Positions 25,901 through 33,964 of a stretch of 64,000 nt of DNA are shown here, piece by piece. Source of the stretch: Bryobacteraceae bacterium (GTDB lineage Bacteria > Acidobacteriota > Terriglobia > Bryobacterales > Bryobacteraceae); the NCBI GenBank assembly GCA_030041495.1, contig JASHNT010000002.1:62001-126000 (forward strand), in the 5' to 3' direction. The position numbers and the translations under genes are program-made. The notes beneath the pieces were generated by a model. The model worked only from the letters and a program-made list of their open reading frames with translations. It ran no database searches and had not been told where the DNA came from. Numbering within the stretch: position 1 is the stretch's first letter; every line of letters begins with the position of its first letter.

Positions 25901-26289
25901 AGGCTGACATACACCGTGACTTGGTCCTGCGGAGCACCGTCCACGGTGATGGTGAAGGAGCCGTTATAGGTGCCGGAATTCAACAGCGTGGTGTTGCACG
26001 CGACGCTGAGCGTGGCGGGAATATTCACGCTGGCGCTGGGCGTCACCTGCAGCCACGGCGAGGCAGGGCTGACCTGAATGATGACCGTGGAGGTGGTCGA
26101 GTCTTGAGTGGCGACGGTCACGGATTGTGACTGGCTCACACCTCCCGCGGGAACATCGTTGAACGCCAGCGGACTCACTGCACTGGTGGCGGGCATGACA
26201 ATGAGTTGCGGCTGCGCAGAAGCTGTGTCGGAACAACCCAAGACCGCCAGTGCGGCCAGGGTCGTGAACATCCAGTGCCTGGGTTTCAT
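22915..26289 (-). CDS. Large exported BACON/Ig-repeat protein with TIGR03437-type C-terminal domain
   Basis: An about 1,124-residue surface or periplasmic protein. The signal is MKPRHWMFTTLAALAVLGCS..SAQ. From about residue 30 to 880 there are some nine to ten repeats of about 85-95 residues with the BACON-like core 'P.SL.FTYQ.GG..P..QTL....SG....' and 'WL..S...G.TP..ITVSVNP.GL..G.Y.G.I.'. The last about 230 residues (from PVYIINNATGVSSAIAPGEE, with NQINVMVPYEI and VEPAAPGLFTDN) match the TIGR03437 domain described in Solibacter. Such proteins are thought to bind glycans or mediate surface interactions. The frame is open across its whole length, with no frameshift. The upstream extension to 26352 lacks a ribosome site. 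Confidence 0.88.
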   Translation of the reverse strand: MKPRHWMFTTLAALAVLGCSDTASAQPQLIVMPATSAVSPLAFNDVPAGGVSQSQSVTVATQDSTTSTVIIQVSPASPWLQVTPSASVNIPATLSVACNTTLLNSGTYNGSFTITVDGAPQDQVTVYVSLTVSGISALSATPPTLQFTAQAGATSGTPTSATVQIASSTNPLNYTLAVNYLQPSGNWLLLSTTAGATTGPPFTVSVNPSVVAATQYPATFQANLVASSTTTADSVVIGVQLTITSAATLTVTPANPQPFLYQAGTTSDPPPQQLSLSTNEGPLTYSIQESPPVTWLVLSALGGTASTTPSTITLNATPFEQSLQPGTYTTSLIVTPTDEQALTPIPITLYVAAHPLLRLSTNTLSFTAAFAGAPVAAQTAIVASSGATQVGFTVTSSQSWLTASASATTTPATLTVQVNPTGLSIQTYTGTLTLAPTNGDNYTETITVTLNVTSPSQLEAAPNAVLFSYETGEAPPGSQTIEITSTGQPLQFLATANPTNCGSNWLTVTPPSGTSTTSISIGVVTAGLSPGTCSGNVSLSYTSGTGPATLVIPVTLVVSNTAVLTINMAPGFGLPQPVELGNGQFVQQISLTSTDPNTPVDFSANVINVGGGAWLGISGATTGNTPQNLNIQFTPGALSIPGTYTGTLVISSSTLGAAQLSLEVTLTVTTATTVTVTPTALTFSENQGGSPPAAQTLTLATSPGTATYTAVLNYLNNTGWLQISPNSGNASGPMTVTVPQNTLSVGQYNAQILFSFQNSATTSQIVDVTLNVLPAQTISVSPSSLNFTYQIGGATPASQTLTITSTSGSATVAVMPSSSGWLAVNSSGGTTPQTITVSVNPQGLAQQNYAGSIAVTAPGALSSPINIPVSFNVSTPPGPQPVYIINNATGVSSAIAPGEEIAIKGTFLGPATPANGTLFSVSNGTVSNTLAGVQVLFDSIPGTPIYVSQNQINVMVPYEINGRISTNMVVEFDGGMSSPFPLAVEPAAPGLFTDNFTGAGQVAAVNQDGSFNGSSGSGVEAAPRGTVISLYGTGGGQTSPPSVTGSVTPIPQNASQLLNIAGVTATISGVSAPVTFAGAAPGLVTGVIQVNIMIPSGVTPGGAVPVTISVGGIASPAGTTIAVQ

Positions 26290-26425
26290 GACGATCCTCG
26301 TTTCTCGCTGAATCTTGGCGTGCAATCGGGATTCCATCCGATCATAAAACAAATTGTGTAGGAAATGTTTCGGAGCCCGTGCCCGCTGCGGTGAGGGAAA
26401 GTCAGACCTTGATTATGATGGAGGC

Positions 26426-26683
26426 ATGAAAAATCACCCCAAAGGGCAGAGGCTCGAAGAGACCGACTTACCTATGGATTTGAAATTGGGGCTGAAACGG
26501 TTCTGGCCAAATCGGACACACGAGTCGAGCGTGCTGAGGGATGCGATTTGCGCCCTCGGATTCCATCGCTGGCACTTGATCGAAGTGAAGGCCGTCACTC
26601 CTGCGCTTAAGTGCAACTACTGCCGTTGGTGCTCTGAAATCAGGGTGCAGCAGTGCAGCACCGATGACGGTACGCGGCCCTAA
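26426..26683 (+). CDS. Small Cys/Trp-containing hypothetical protein
   Basis: An 85-residue ORF starting at ATG 26426 after a good GGAGG. The C-terminal part has CALGFHRWHLIE and LKCNYCRWCSEIRV, suggestive of a small metal-binding or zinc-finger-like motif. It is convergent with the PQQ dehydrogenase gene. I recognise no family; the ribosome site and cysteine pattern favour a real gene. Confidence 0.45.
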   Translation: MKNHPKGQRLEETDLPMDLKLGLKRFWPNRTHESSVLRDAICALGFHRWHLIEVKAVTPALKCNYCRWCSEIRVQQCSTDDGTRP

Positions 26684-26700
26684 ATCGGCGCGCTCATCCC

Positions 26701-28596
26701 CTACTGCTTGTCTTGGCCGTGCAGTCCGTCGCCCGCTGGAGGAGGAGGCGGAGGAGGCGCAGCGCCACCCCTCGGGCCGCCTCTGCCACGTCCGAAGCCG
26801 GCGCCGCGCGGAGGAGCATCCGGCATTTTCTCCGTGCCCCCGACCTTCAGAGCCATGAACCGGGTGCCGGTGGCGAAGCCGATGTACTGCGTGCCATCGA
26901 CCATATAAGTGATCGGCGGAGCGCCGCCAGGGAGGTTGAACGGCAGCGCCAGGAGCTCGTCACCCGAATCCGCTTTGTAAGCGTACAGCGCAGTGCCGGC
27001 GATCTGGAAGAGCAGGTTGCTGGCCGTGGTCAGTGTGCCGCCACCGGTCGAGCTACCTCGCCCGGGTTTCACCCACTTGATGGTATTCGTCTTGGGATCG
27101 CGCGCCTGCAGACCGCTGCGGCCTACGTTCTCAGGGCCCCAGATAGGCATCGGCGTCGACTTGTGGTCCTGTCCGCCGCGGCCCAACCCGTGCGCACCGC
27201 CGCCGGCGTGCGGATCGGGCTCGGCTGCCGCGTTGAAGGTGTAGCTGCCCGCGGCGTACGGAAGGTACACTAAGCCGGTGTTCGGGTTGTAGGACATGGG
27301 CGCCCAATTGTGCGCGCCGCCTCCGCCCGGATAGATCACGACGGAATTCTCCTGGTTGTAGTAAGCGTCCTGATTGATGATCGGCTTGCCGTTGTTCTTC
27401 TTATCGAAGCCCGTCACCCAGTTCACCGGGACGAAAGGCTGGGCCGAGATGAACTGTCCGTTGGTGCGGTCCAGGATGTAGAACACGCCGCTCTTAGGAG
27501 CCTGCATGATGACCTTGCGGGTCTTGCCGTCGATCGGAATATCGGCCATGATGAAGCCGCCCACCGAGTCGAAGTCCCAACTGTCGGTGGGGACCGTCTG
27601 GTAATACCACTTCAGCTTGCCCGTGTTCGCATCCACGGCCACGATGGAGCAGGTATAGAGGTTGTCCCACTTGCCCCACTCGGATTTCGGGATGCCGCGC
27701 ATTTCCTGCGGCCACGGTTCGGCGTTGCCGGTTCCGGCGATCACCAGGTTATCTTCGGGGTCGTACACCAGGCCGTCCCACACCGGGCCGCCGCCGCCGT
27801 ACTTGGCCCAATCGCCGGTCCAGGTCTTGGCCGCAGCCTCCTGAGCCTTGTCCTCAAACGGCTCGCCCGGCTTGGGAGGAACCGTGTGGAACTTCCACGC
27901 CAGCGACCCGTCTTTGAGATTGTAGGCCGCGAAGAAGCCGCGGATGAAGAACTCGCCGCCGCCCACGCCGACGATCACCTTGTCGCCGGCGATGCGCGGC
28001 GCGATGGTCATCGAGTAATACTGATTGATGTCGGCGACCTTGCTCTGCCACAGCTCCTTGCCGGTAATCGCGTCGAGCGCGATCAGCCGAGCGTCGTTGG
28101 CGGCCAGGATGAGCTTGCCTTCGGAAAGCGCGAGCCCGCGGTTATGCGTGCCGCAGCACATATGGGTCGAGGTAGCGGGATCGATCTTGGCGTCGTACAT
28201 CCACTTCTGCTCGCCGGTGCGCGCGTCGAGCGCGTAGACGATGCTATTGTCCATGGATTGATAGATCGTGTTGTTCCACATCAACGGCGTGCCTTCAGTG
28301 CCCCCGCGGCCTCCCCGTGCGCCGGCCGCCGCAGGCAGCGGAGCCGACCAGGCCAAGCCGAGCTTGGCGACGTTCGATTCATCGATCTGCTTGAGCTGGC
28401 TGTAGCGCTGTTCGTTTTGCGACAGGCCGTAGGTGAGCCAGGTGCCCGGCATCGCGTCCTTGGCCGTGCCGGCGGTTCTGAGGATTTTCGCGTCGACCGT
28501 GCGCGGCTGCTGCGCGATGCCCGCGGAAATGAGAGTGAGACCGGCGACGAGGCCAAAGGCCCATAAGGGAGTCTTTTTGATGTTGAAGGTAGTCAA
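26701..28596 (-). CDS. PQQ-dependent alcohol/methanol dehydrogenase-like quinoprotein
   Basis: A 631-residue periplasmic beta-propeller dehydrogenase. TTG 28596 gives a signal MTTFNIKKTPLWAFGLVAGL..AGIAQQ. It has the vicinal disulphide C147-C148 (HMCCGTHNRGLAL), metal ligand Glu215 in GGGEFFIRGF, Asn291 in AGTGNAEPWP, and Asp341 in DSWDFDSVG as the catalytic base. Asp343, two residues on, is the extra acid used by lanthanide-dependent XoxF/PedH enzymes, whereas calcium enzymes have Ala/Ser there. No cytochrome domain is fused; the C-terminus is Gly/Pro-rich. The electron acceptor is not adjacent. Substrate is unknown. Confidence 0.9.
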   Translation of the reverse strand: MTTFNIKKTPLWAFGLVAGLTLISAGIAQQPRTVDAKILRTAGTAKDAMPGTWLTYGLSQNEQRYSQLKQIDESNVAKLGLAWSAPLPAAAGARGGRGGTEGTPLMWNNTIYQSMDNSIVYALDARTGEQKWMYDAKIDPATSTHMCCGTHNRGLALSEGKLILAANDARLIALDAITGKELWQSKVADINQYYSMTIAPRIAGDKVIVGVGGGEFFIRGFFAAYNLKDGSLAWKFHTVPPKPGEPFEDKAQEAAAKTWTGDWAKYGGGGPVWDGLVYDPEDNLVIAGTGNAEPWPQEMRGIPKSEWGKWDNLYTCSIVAVDANTGKLKWYYQTVPTDSWDFDSVGGFIMADIPIDGKTRKVIMQAPKSGVFYILDRTNGQFISAQPFVPVNWVTGFDKKNNGKPIINQDAYYNQENSVVIYPGGGGAHNWAPMSYNPNTGLVYLPYAAGSYTFNAAAEPDPHAGGGAHGLGRGGQDHKSTPMPIWGPENVGRSGLQARDPKTNTIKWVKPGRGSSTGGGTLTTASNLLFQIAGTALYAYKADSGDELLALPFNLPGGAPPITYMVDGTQYIGFATGTRFMALKVGGTEKMPDAPPRGAGFGRGRGGPRGGAAPPPPPPPAGDGLHGQDKQ

Positions 28597-28788
28597 GGTG
28601 TGTTCCCTATCAAATGCAGTATGACCGATTTGGAGCCGCTAAGGAAGCTCCTGGCAGACACCGTACATTTTATTCCACGGCGCGGGCAAATGCCCGCCTC
28701 AGGCGGCGCGGACTGCCTCAAAGCCGGATCATATCATTCGGCGCACGCCGCTAACGTGCGACAATTGTGCCTACAAGGAGCCTGGGTT

Positions 28789-29940
28789 ATGAATCGTGTG
28801 ATCCGACTGCTGATCGCTCTGTGCGCACTCTTCACCTTGCCGTTGCTGGCCCAGAACGTTACGGGCACCTGGCAGGGAACCTTGAAAGTCAACGGTCCCC
28901 AAGGGGCCGTCAACCTTCGTACCGTGTTCAAGATTTCGCGAGCCGACGATGAAAGCCTGAAAGCCACGTTTTACAGCATCGATCAGAATCCGAGGCCCCT
29001 CAATGCCAGCACCGTGACGCTGAAGGGTTCGGCGTTGAAAATTACGATCGCTCCGCTGAACGGCACTTATGAGGGGACGGTAAGCTCGGACAGCAATTCG
29101 ATCACTGGCACCTGGACTCAAGGCGGGCCGGCGCTTCCGTTGAACTTTGCCCGCGCGACCCCCGAAACCGCGTGGACCATTCCGGAGCCTCCTCCTCCGC
29201 CGACGCCGATGGCGGCCAAGGCCGATCCATCGTTCGCCGTCGCCACGATCAAGCCTAGCGATCCGAACCGGCCCGGAAAATTGTTCACGCGCCAAGGCCA
29301 GGACCTGATGACGATCAACACGACGCTGAATGACTTGATTATCTTCTCCTACGGCCTCCACTCCAAGCAGGTGGTTGGGGCGCCGTCGTGGGCTGACTCG
29401 AACAAGTTCGACATTACCGGCCGCCCGGATACGCCCGGAGCGCCGAACAATGCCCAGTCTAAGATCATGTACCAGAAGCTGCTCGCCGACCGCTTTCAGC
29501 TCAAGTTCCACAACGAGAAGAAGGAGATGGGCGCCTACATCATTACGGTGCTCAAGAGCGGATCGAAGCTGAAGGCGAGCGCTCCGGATAGCCCTCCGCA
29601 TGCGTTGTTCGGCGGATCTCCCGACGGCGGCGTGAACTTTAACGTCGGCAATCAGACGCTTGAAGACGTCGCGAACGTCCTGCAGGGGGTCGTTTTGGAT
29701 AAGCCGGTAGTGGATCAAACGGGGCTCGAGGGAAAGTTCGATTTCATTCTGAAGTTCACGCCGGACGCAACCCAGATGTTGGGCTTGCGGCCTCCCGGTC
29801 CCGCTCCCGAGCCGGGGCCGGACGCCCCGCCGGATATTTTCGCGGCGTTTCAGGAGCAACTGGGGCTGAAGCTGGAATCGAGCAAGGCGATGGTCGATGT
29901 CATGGTCATCGATAAGGTGGAGAAGCCTTCGGATAACTGA
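28789..29940 (+). CDS. TIGR03435 family exported protein
   Basis: A 383-residue secreted protein. The signal is MNRVIRLLIALCALFTLPLLA; an N-terminal lipocalin-like domain (VTGTWQGTLKV ... ITGTWTQGGPALPLNF) precedes the TIGR03435 domain, which has the hallmark FAVATIKPSDPNRPGKLF, NDLIIFSYGLHSKQVVGAP and the tail VVDQTGLEGKFDFILKFTPD. The family is a Solibacter-expanded paralogous group of unknown role. ATG 28789 has AAGGAGCC upstream. The stop codon runs directly into a 42-bp repeat array. Confidence 0.92.
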   Translation: MNRVIRLLIALCALFTLPLLAQNVTGTWQGTLKVNGPQGAVNLRTVFKISRADDESLKATFYSIDQNPRPLNASTVTLKGSALKITIAPLNGTYEGTVSSDSNSITGTWTQGGPALPLNFARATPETAWTIPEPPPPPTPMAAKADPSFAVATIKPSDPNRPGKLFTRQGQDLMTINTTLNDLIIFSYGLHSKQVVGAPSWADSNKFDITGRPDTPGAPNNAQSKIMYQKLLADRFQLKFHNEKKEMGAYIITVLKSGSKLKASAPDSPPHALFGGSPDGGVNFNVGNQTLEDVANVLQGVVLDKPVVDQTGLEGKFDFILKFTPDATQMLGLRPPGPAPEPGPDAPPDIFAAFQEQLGLKLESSKAMVDVMVIDKVEKPSDN

Positions 29941-30106
29941 TCTGGCGCACAGGCGCCAGCCGTTGTGCGCCGGCGAAACTGATCTGGCGCACAGGCGCCA
30001 GCCGTTGTGCGCCGGCGAAACTAATCTGGCGTACAGGCGCCAGCCGTTGTGCCCCAGCGAAACTGATCTGGGGCACAGACGCCAGCCGTTGTGCGCCAGC
30101 GAAACT
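29939..30106. repeat. Four 42-bp imperfect tandem repeats with internal hairpin
   Basis: Units at 29939-29980, 29981-30022, 30023-30064 and 30065-30106, the first beginning inside the stop codon of the TIGR03435 gene. Each unit has arms GGCGCACA and TGTGCGCC around a 12-base loop GGCGCCAGCCGT. Units 1 and 2 are identical; units 3 and 4 carry substitutions in both arms that partly keep pairing (GGGGCACA in unit 4 faces GTGCCCC at the end of unit 3). A single related hairpin is at 13542-13576. Confidence 0.9.
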
Positions 30107-30108
30107 AT

Positions 30109-30131
30109 ATGGAGCGGCGTGTCCGCTCCAT
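30109..30131. repeat. Hairpin after the 42-bp array
   Basis: A 9-bp inverted repeat ATGGAGCGG ... CCGCTCCAT with a 5-base loop follows the last 42-bp unit. It may act with the array as an mRNA 3' stabiliser or terminator, but there is no T-tract. Confidence 0.6.
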
Positions 30132-30229
30132 GGTGACTTATAAGGCGGCGACCCCGTAAGAACGCGATGGCCAGCAATCCGGACGTAGGACCTCGCCAAA
30201 CGAATTTGCAGCGGCTGGATCGCTTCCCG

Positions 30230-31167
30230 TTAGCGGTAGAACACTTCGTAAGGAACCATCCGGTTTTGGTTCCCTAAGCGGTCTGGGGAGCAGAGAGCGC
30301 AGGAGGCGCGATAGGCAGGGTTGTCCGCATGAATCACCCGCGGAAGGACAACGTTGTCGTCGGAGCGATGGTAGGAATCGATCATCAGCGTCGGCTTCCA
30401 GCGCGCCAGAGTGCCCGCGGCTCCCTTGAGCGCCTCGCGTTCGGCCCCCTCGATGTCCATCTTGAGATAGGTCACCCGTTGGATCCCTAGCGTAGAGACC
30501 ATTTCGTCGATGGGGCGGACAGGAACTTTGATGATTTTTGCGCCTTCCTCGTGCAGGACGAAACTGCCTGTTCCGGAATTGCCAACGTCCTCCGAAAAAT
30601 CGAGAGTCGAGTCAGAACTCCAAGCGCCTTCCGGAATGATCACGATCTTGCCTTCCGCGATCTCACGGGGGAAATTCCGGCGGATGCACTCCACATTCAC
30701 AGGGTCCGGCTCGACCAGGATGCACTTGGCCGCGCCGCGCCGTAAAGCATCGGCGTCAAACGTGCCAATGTGTGCCCCGACGTCCATGACGATGTCTCCA
30801 GGACGGACGGTGTCCTCGGGGGCCGCTTCCGCGATCCAGGTCTGCTCCGCCAGCACATAAGCGAGGGTGGCTTTCCCGTCCATATCTTCGCCGTTTTTCT
30901 TGATCCAGAATGACCGGCCTGCGGTGGCGATGAGCTCGATTCCCAGACTGGGGTCCTGACTCCGACCTTGAGTTGTTTTGCCGCTTCCCGTTGGAGTTCA
31001 GCGAACCGTGCCTCCGCCCACGGATAGTCTGCCAGCTTGGCCCAGGGGCACGGCTCGTCGCCGCCAAACGCTTTCGTGACCATGGCCGTGGCCAGTTGCC
31101 GTTGAAGTACCGCGGCGTATATACAGAGGCCGACAATAGCTGCAATGGCCATTTTCAGGATCCGCAT
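30230..31167 (-). pseudogene. FkbM-family methyltransferase, frameshifted
   Basis: The C-terminal 217 residues form an FkbM SAM-dependent O-methyltransferase: DIVMDVGAHIGTFDADALRR, CILVEPDPVNVECIRRNFPRE, then VTYLKMDIEGAEREALKGA and PTLMIDSYHRSDD. Upstream in a different frame lies a proper N-terminus with a membrane anchor (MRILKMAIAAIVGLCIYAAV) running to AAKQLKVG; the linking residues QDPSLGIELIATAGRSFWI are read only in the first frame. One base is gained or lost near 30955-30966. Either the gene is broken or the assembly has a single-base error. It probably methylates a sugar or secondary metabolite. Confidence 0.8.
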
Positions 31168-31267
31168 GGGTGCCCTCTACTGACAACTTCGGCAAAATGT
31201 TTGAATAACTTCACGCCGCCGTGGGACTGGAGGTGGCTGAGTCGCAACGAAGTGTTGCTGGGGGAAG

Positions 31268-31319
31268 TGGTAGGCCCGAGAGGATTCGAACCTCTGAGCT
31301 TTTGCTCCGGAGCCAAAGC
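31268..31319 (-). tRNA. 3' fragment of a tRNA-Arg(CCG)-like gene
   Basis: The minus strand reads an anticodon-arm-like segment with loop CTCCGGA (anticodon CCG), then a perfect T arm AGAGG-TTCGAAT-CCTCT, the acceptor half CGGGCCT, A and CCA. Upstream sequence does not supply the matching AGGCCCG acceptor strand or a D arm, and the anticodon stem has one mismatch. It is therefore a 3'-half tRNA copy, the kind of scar left as an att site by integrases that use tRNA 3' ends. Confidence 0.7.
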
Positions 31320-31496
31320 GTCATGATCCCGTTCCAGGCTTTCCCGGAATCGTTATTCACCATTTCCGGGCACGCCTCTTCACATTTCCCTGGATTCCGC
31401 AAGTAAGCAAGGAAGCGCCCTCGGCGCAAACCGAAGGCGGTGCCGAAGGTGAGCTGGCCGCGCCGATTCGCAACGCGGTGAGCGCTGACCCTTTCG

Positions 31497-32161
31497 CTAC
31501 TGCGGGTTGAGCGCGGCCTGTGCGGAATTGAAGTAGGAAATAATGTTGTTCACGAAGGCGTCGACGATATCCGCGTTGAGCGTGGCGATGAAGGGCGCGC
31601 CGGGGTACTGCGCGGTGAGGTAGTTGGTGAGTACCTCCGGGTCGCCGATGGGGAACGTGTCGAAGAGGCTCATCGCCTTGTAGACCAGGACGTCGGAAAA
31701 GATCTCGGCGTTGGAATTCACGTGCGGCCACTGGAGGATGCCCTTAATCGGAACGGAGCCCAGCACCTGGCTATTGCCGTTTTATCGTGCTGCGCTTCCG
31801 CTACGGTAAATGCGCTGTTTCCCCGGCGAAGACGCCGTTGCCGCTGACCCTGGGTTCCGAGGTCATGCCGGCGCTTGCGCCGGAGACGAGTTAGTAGCGC
31901 CACTCGTCGCCAGGGTTGGTGGCGGGGTCGTAGTCGCGGGGCCGGCGCTGCCCGGGAGTTGGAAGAGGAAGTTCGCGGCCGGGTTGGCGACGGGAACCGC
32001 CATGACCGGCGTGATCTGCGGAACGGCGGCGGAGGCGTTGGAGATGGGCGGCAGGAAGCGCTGTGAGTAGGTGACGCGGTACATGAGGCGCCACGGGACA
32101 GAGGTGTTGCCCTGTGCCGAGCGCATGGCGATGGCGTCGGCGTCCAACGCCTTCGCGACAA
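31497..32161 (-). pseudogene. Decayed gene with at least two frame changes
   Basis: Coding-like segments on the minus strand are split over frames: VPWRLMYRVTYSQRFLPPIS and PVMAVPVANPAANFLFQLPG (31863-32147); AFTVAEAQHDK near 31780; then LGSVPIKGILQWPHVNSNAE and FVNNIISYFNSAQAALNPQ ending at 31497. They read as the C-terminal part of one larger lost protein. I cannot name the family. The tRNA fragment lies just downstream; together they suggest a degraded insertion. 31168-31496 otherwise holds nothing recognisable. Confidence 0.5.
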
Positions 32162-32397
32162 CGATTATCTAGGCCTGCCCGGGGCGTGCTGTCTCGTGCT
32201 TACCCAGCCCCCGCCCCAACTAGGGCGAGGCCGATGGTGCGCTCAAACCGGCGTTCGCTAGACCGCAACAGTGAAGTCCGTGATCGAGGCCGGTGTGGAT
32301 GATTCAGACTGTCGAGTTTGTGTTATGATCTCACCAATTCGAGGGGCTCGCGACGCGCTCGGTAACAGCGTAACGAGCAGGAGGAGGCATAACTCAG

Positions 32398-33432
32398 ATG
32401 CGGATTCCCCTATCGAAAAGTCTGCTCTTCGCTTTGCCTTTGGTCAACTTGATCGCTCAGACGCCGGCCCTGCAGATGAACACGATATACATCTGTAACG
32501 ACGGCGTGGCGTTCAAAGTCTTTTCGTGCACTAGCACGCAGGATCAGGCTGCGTGCGAGCTTCAGAATTACCGGAACGGACAAGCTTTCCAGCGAGGCCA
32601 GTTGTTGCGCAAGCAGCTCACCGATTTGTTGGTGTCGAAGTGCCACGTGCAGACTCCGGCGGAGGCGCGGGCCAATCCGCAGCGCGGCGAGATCCCGCCG
32701 CCCGCGGGGCGTGCTGGCGTGCGGGCTGCCCAGCCGGCGGCCCAAGCTGGCGCGCAAGTCGGAGCAGGCGGATTCAAAGTGGGGGACACGGTGCGCGTGC
32801 TCTTTAACGGGTGGGTGGAAGCAAGAATCCTCGAAGTCCACGGCAGTGCATACCTCGTGCACATGCCCAATGGAGTGGATGTTTCGAAGATGTGGCCCGT
32901 GGAGGTCCGGAGAGTCGGAAAACTCACGGCGCAGGATCACGCCGTTGGGCAATACGACGCGGGCGATCGCGTGCAAGTACTGGTGAACGGCCGCTGGATG
33001 GAAGGCGAGGTACGGGGGCAGAACCTCAATCTCTACGACGTTAGGGTTCCCGGCTATCGCGGGGACTTCGATAGCGACTTGGTTTCGGCGACGCCCGATA
33101 AGATCCGCATCTCCAACACGCCCCCGCCCCCTGCTCCGGCAAAGCGCGCTGCAGGGCAAGCGCCCAAGGCAGGCATGACCAGTTGCGGAAACAAGTACGA
33201 CGGACGCTGGGAGCAAAACCCCGCCCTTACGCGCATCGTTTTCCGCGGCGGAAAAGCGACCATCAGCGATCCCACCGGCTTCAGCAAACAGTACGATTGT
33301 TTCATCGTGGACGGTCAGGTCCAGTTTTTCGAGGAGGGCGAATTCAAGCCCGTCGATTACCTCACGCTCCTACCCAACAATGACGGCACGCTGCAATCGG
33401 AACTCGGACCGTTGAAAAAGATGGGCAACTGA
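32398..33432 (+). CDS. Exported protein with two Tudor/agenet-like repeats
   Basis: A 344-residue protein with signal MRIPLSKSLLFALPLVNLIA, an N-terminal region with four cysteines (ICNDGVAFKVFSCTS ... CELQNY ... CHVQTP), a Pro/Ala linker, and two related beta-strand repeats: FKVGDTVRVLFNGWVEARIL and YDAGDRVQVLVNGRWMEGEV. The C-terminal domain begins CGNKYDGRWEQNP. AGGAGGCATAACTCAG precedes the ATG. Function is unknown; the repeats resemble SH3-like/Tudor barrels. It stands alone. Confidence 0.7.
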   Translation: MRIPLSKSLLFALPLVNLIAQTPALQMNTIYICNDGVAFKVFSCTSTQDQAACELQNYRNGQAFQRGQLLRKQLTDLLVSKCHVQTPAEARANPQRGEIPPPAGRAGVRAAQPAAQAGAQVGAGGFKVGDTVRVLFNGWVEARILEVHGSAYLVHMPNGVDVSKMWPVEVRRVGKLTAQDHAVGQYDAGDRVQVLVNGRWMEGEVRGQNLNLYDVRVPGYRGDFDSDLVSATPDKIRISNTPPPPAPAKRAAGQAPKAGMTSCGNKYDGRWEQNPALTRIVFRGGKATISDPTGFSKQYDCFIVDGQVQFFEEGEFKPVDYLTLLPNNDGTLQSELGPLKKMGN

Positions 33433-33868
33433 TTCGCACCTAACGAACCCAAGAGCTCACTCCCGCCGCTGTGGTTTGCGCGGCCGCCGTATAGTTGCTG
33501 GCGTAATCCAAACAGTTCCATGGCAGTTCGCCGCGTGGCTGCAATGACAACGTCAAGCTCGAAATTATCTGTTTGCGCCGATGCACGTTGGGGCTAGCGG
33601 CACCGCCTGCTGCTCTTAGGGTTATGCCGAGACTCTCGGAGCGATAGCATCCCGCTACCAATCCACATAACTACGCGTCCGCAGTCCCTCGCCTCCCCGG
33701 CTCTAGCCTGGAGCGCATGACATCGCTGTTCAATCTCGCAAAAAACATTCAATGCAGAGCATTATCTCGATTAAGCACCAGCCACGGCGTTGACCAGCCA
33801 GACTAACCGGCTCGACCATTCTCTTAAAGTCTTCGAGCCCGAAAGGGCCCGGAATGATGCCGGTGGAC
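33433..33868. other. Intergenic region, nothing supported
   Basis: About 430 bases between the Tudor-like gene and the ankyrin operon. The open frames here are short and lack coding character and ribosome sites. The region probably carries the promoter of the ankyrin operon, but I see no convincing boxes. Confidence 0.5.
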
Positions 33869-33919
33869 CAAGACATGGGTGGACACAAGACATGGCTTGA
33901 CACAAGACATGGGTGGACC
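33869..33919. repeat. Three 17-bp tandem repeats upstream of the ankyrin gene
   Basis: Units CAAGACATGGGTGGACA, CAAGACATGGCTTGACA and CAAGACATGGGTGGACC follow each other at 33869, 33886 and 33903. They lie 46 bases before the chosen start of the ankyrin gene. They could be regulator sites or a simple slippage product. Confidence 0.8.
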
Positions 33920-33964
33920 TTGCACGCCTCGTGCTCACGCTATATCTTTATTGCGAGGGTTATC

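Noticed and set aside
29939-30106. CRISPR array
   Set aside because: The 42-bp units are contiguous, with no unique spacers and no cas genes nearby.
29906-30199. Minus-strand ORF with SFAGAQRLAPVRQI repeats
   Set aside because: Produced by the 42-bp hairpin array; no start site or coding character.
31268-31319. Functional tRNA-Arg gene
   Set aside because: The 5' acceptor strand and D arm are absent and the anticodon stem has a mismatch.
31221-31406. Plus-strand ORF over the tRNA-like fragment (RPERIRTSELLLRSQ), plus the GPRGFEPLSF frame ending at 31326
   Set aside because: These strings are the well-known false translation of tRNA 3' ends read antisense; not proteins.
33440-33661. 73-residue minus-strand ORF between the Tudor-like gene and the ankyrin operon
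   Set aside because: No ribosome site, no recognisable motif, irregular composition.
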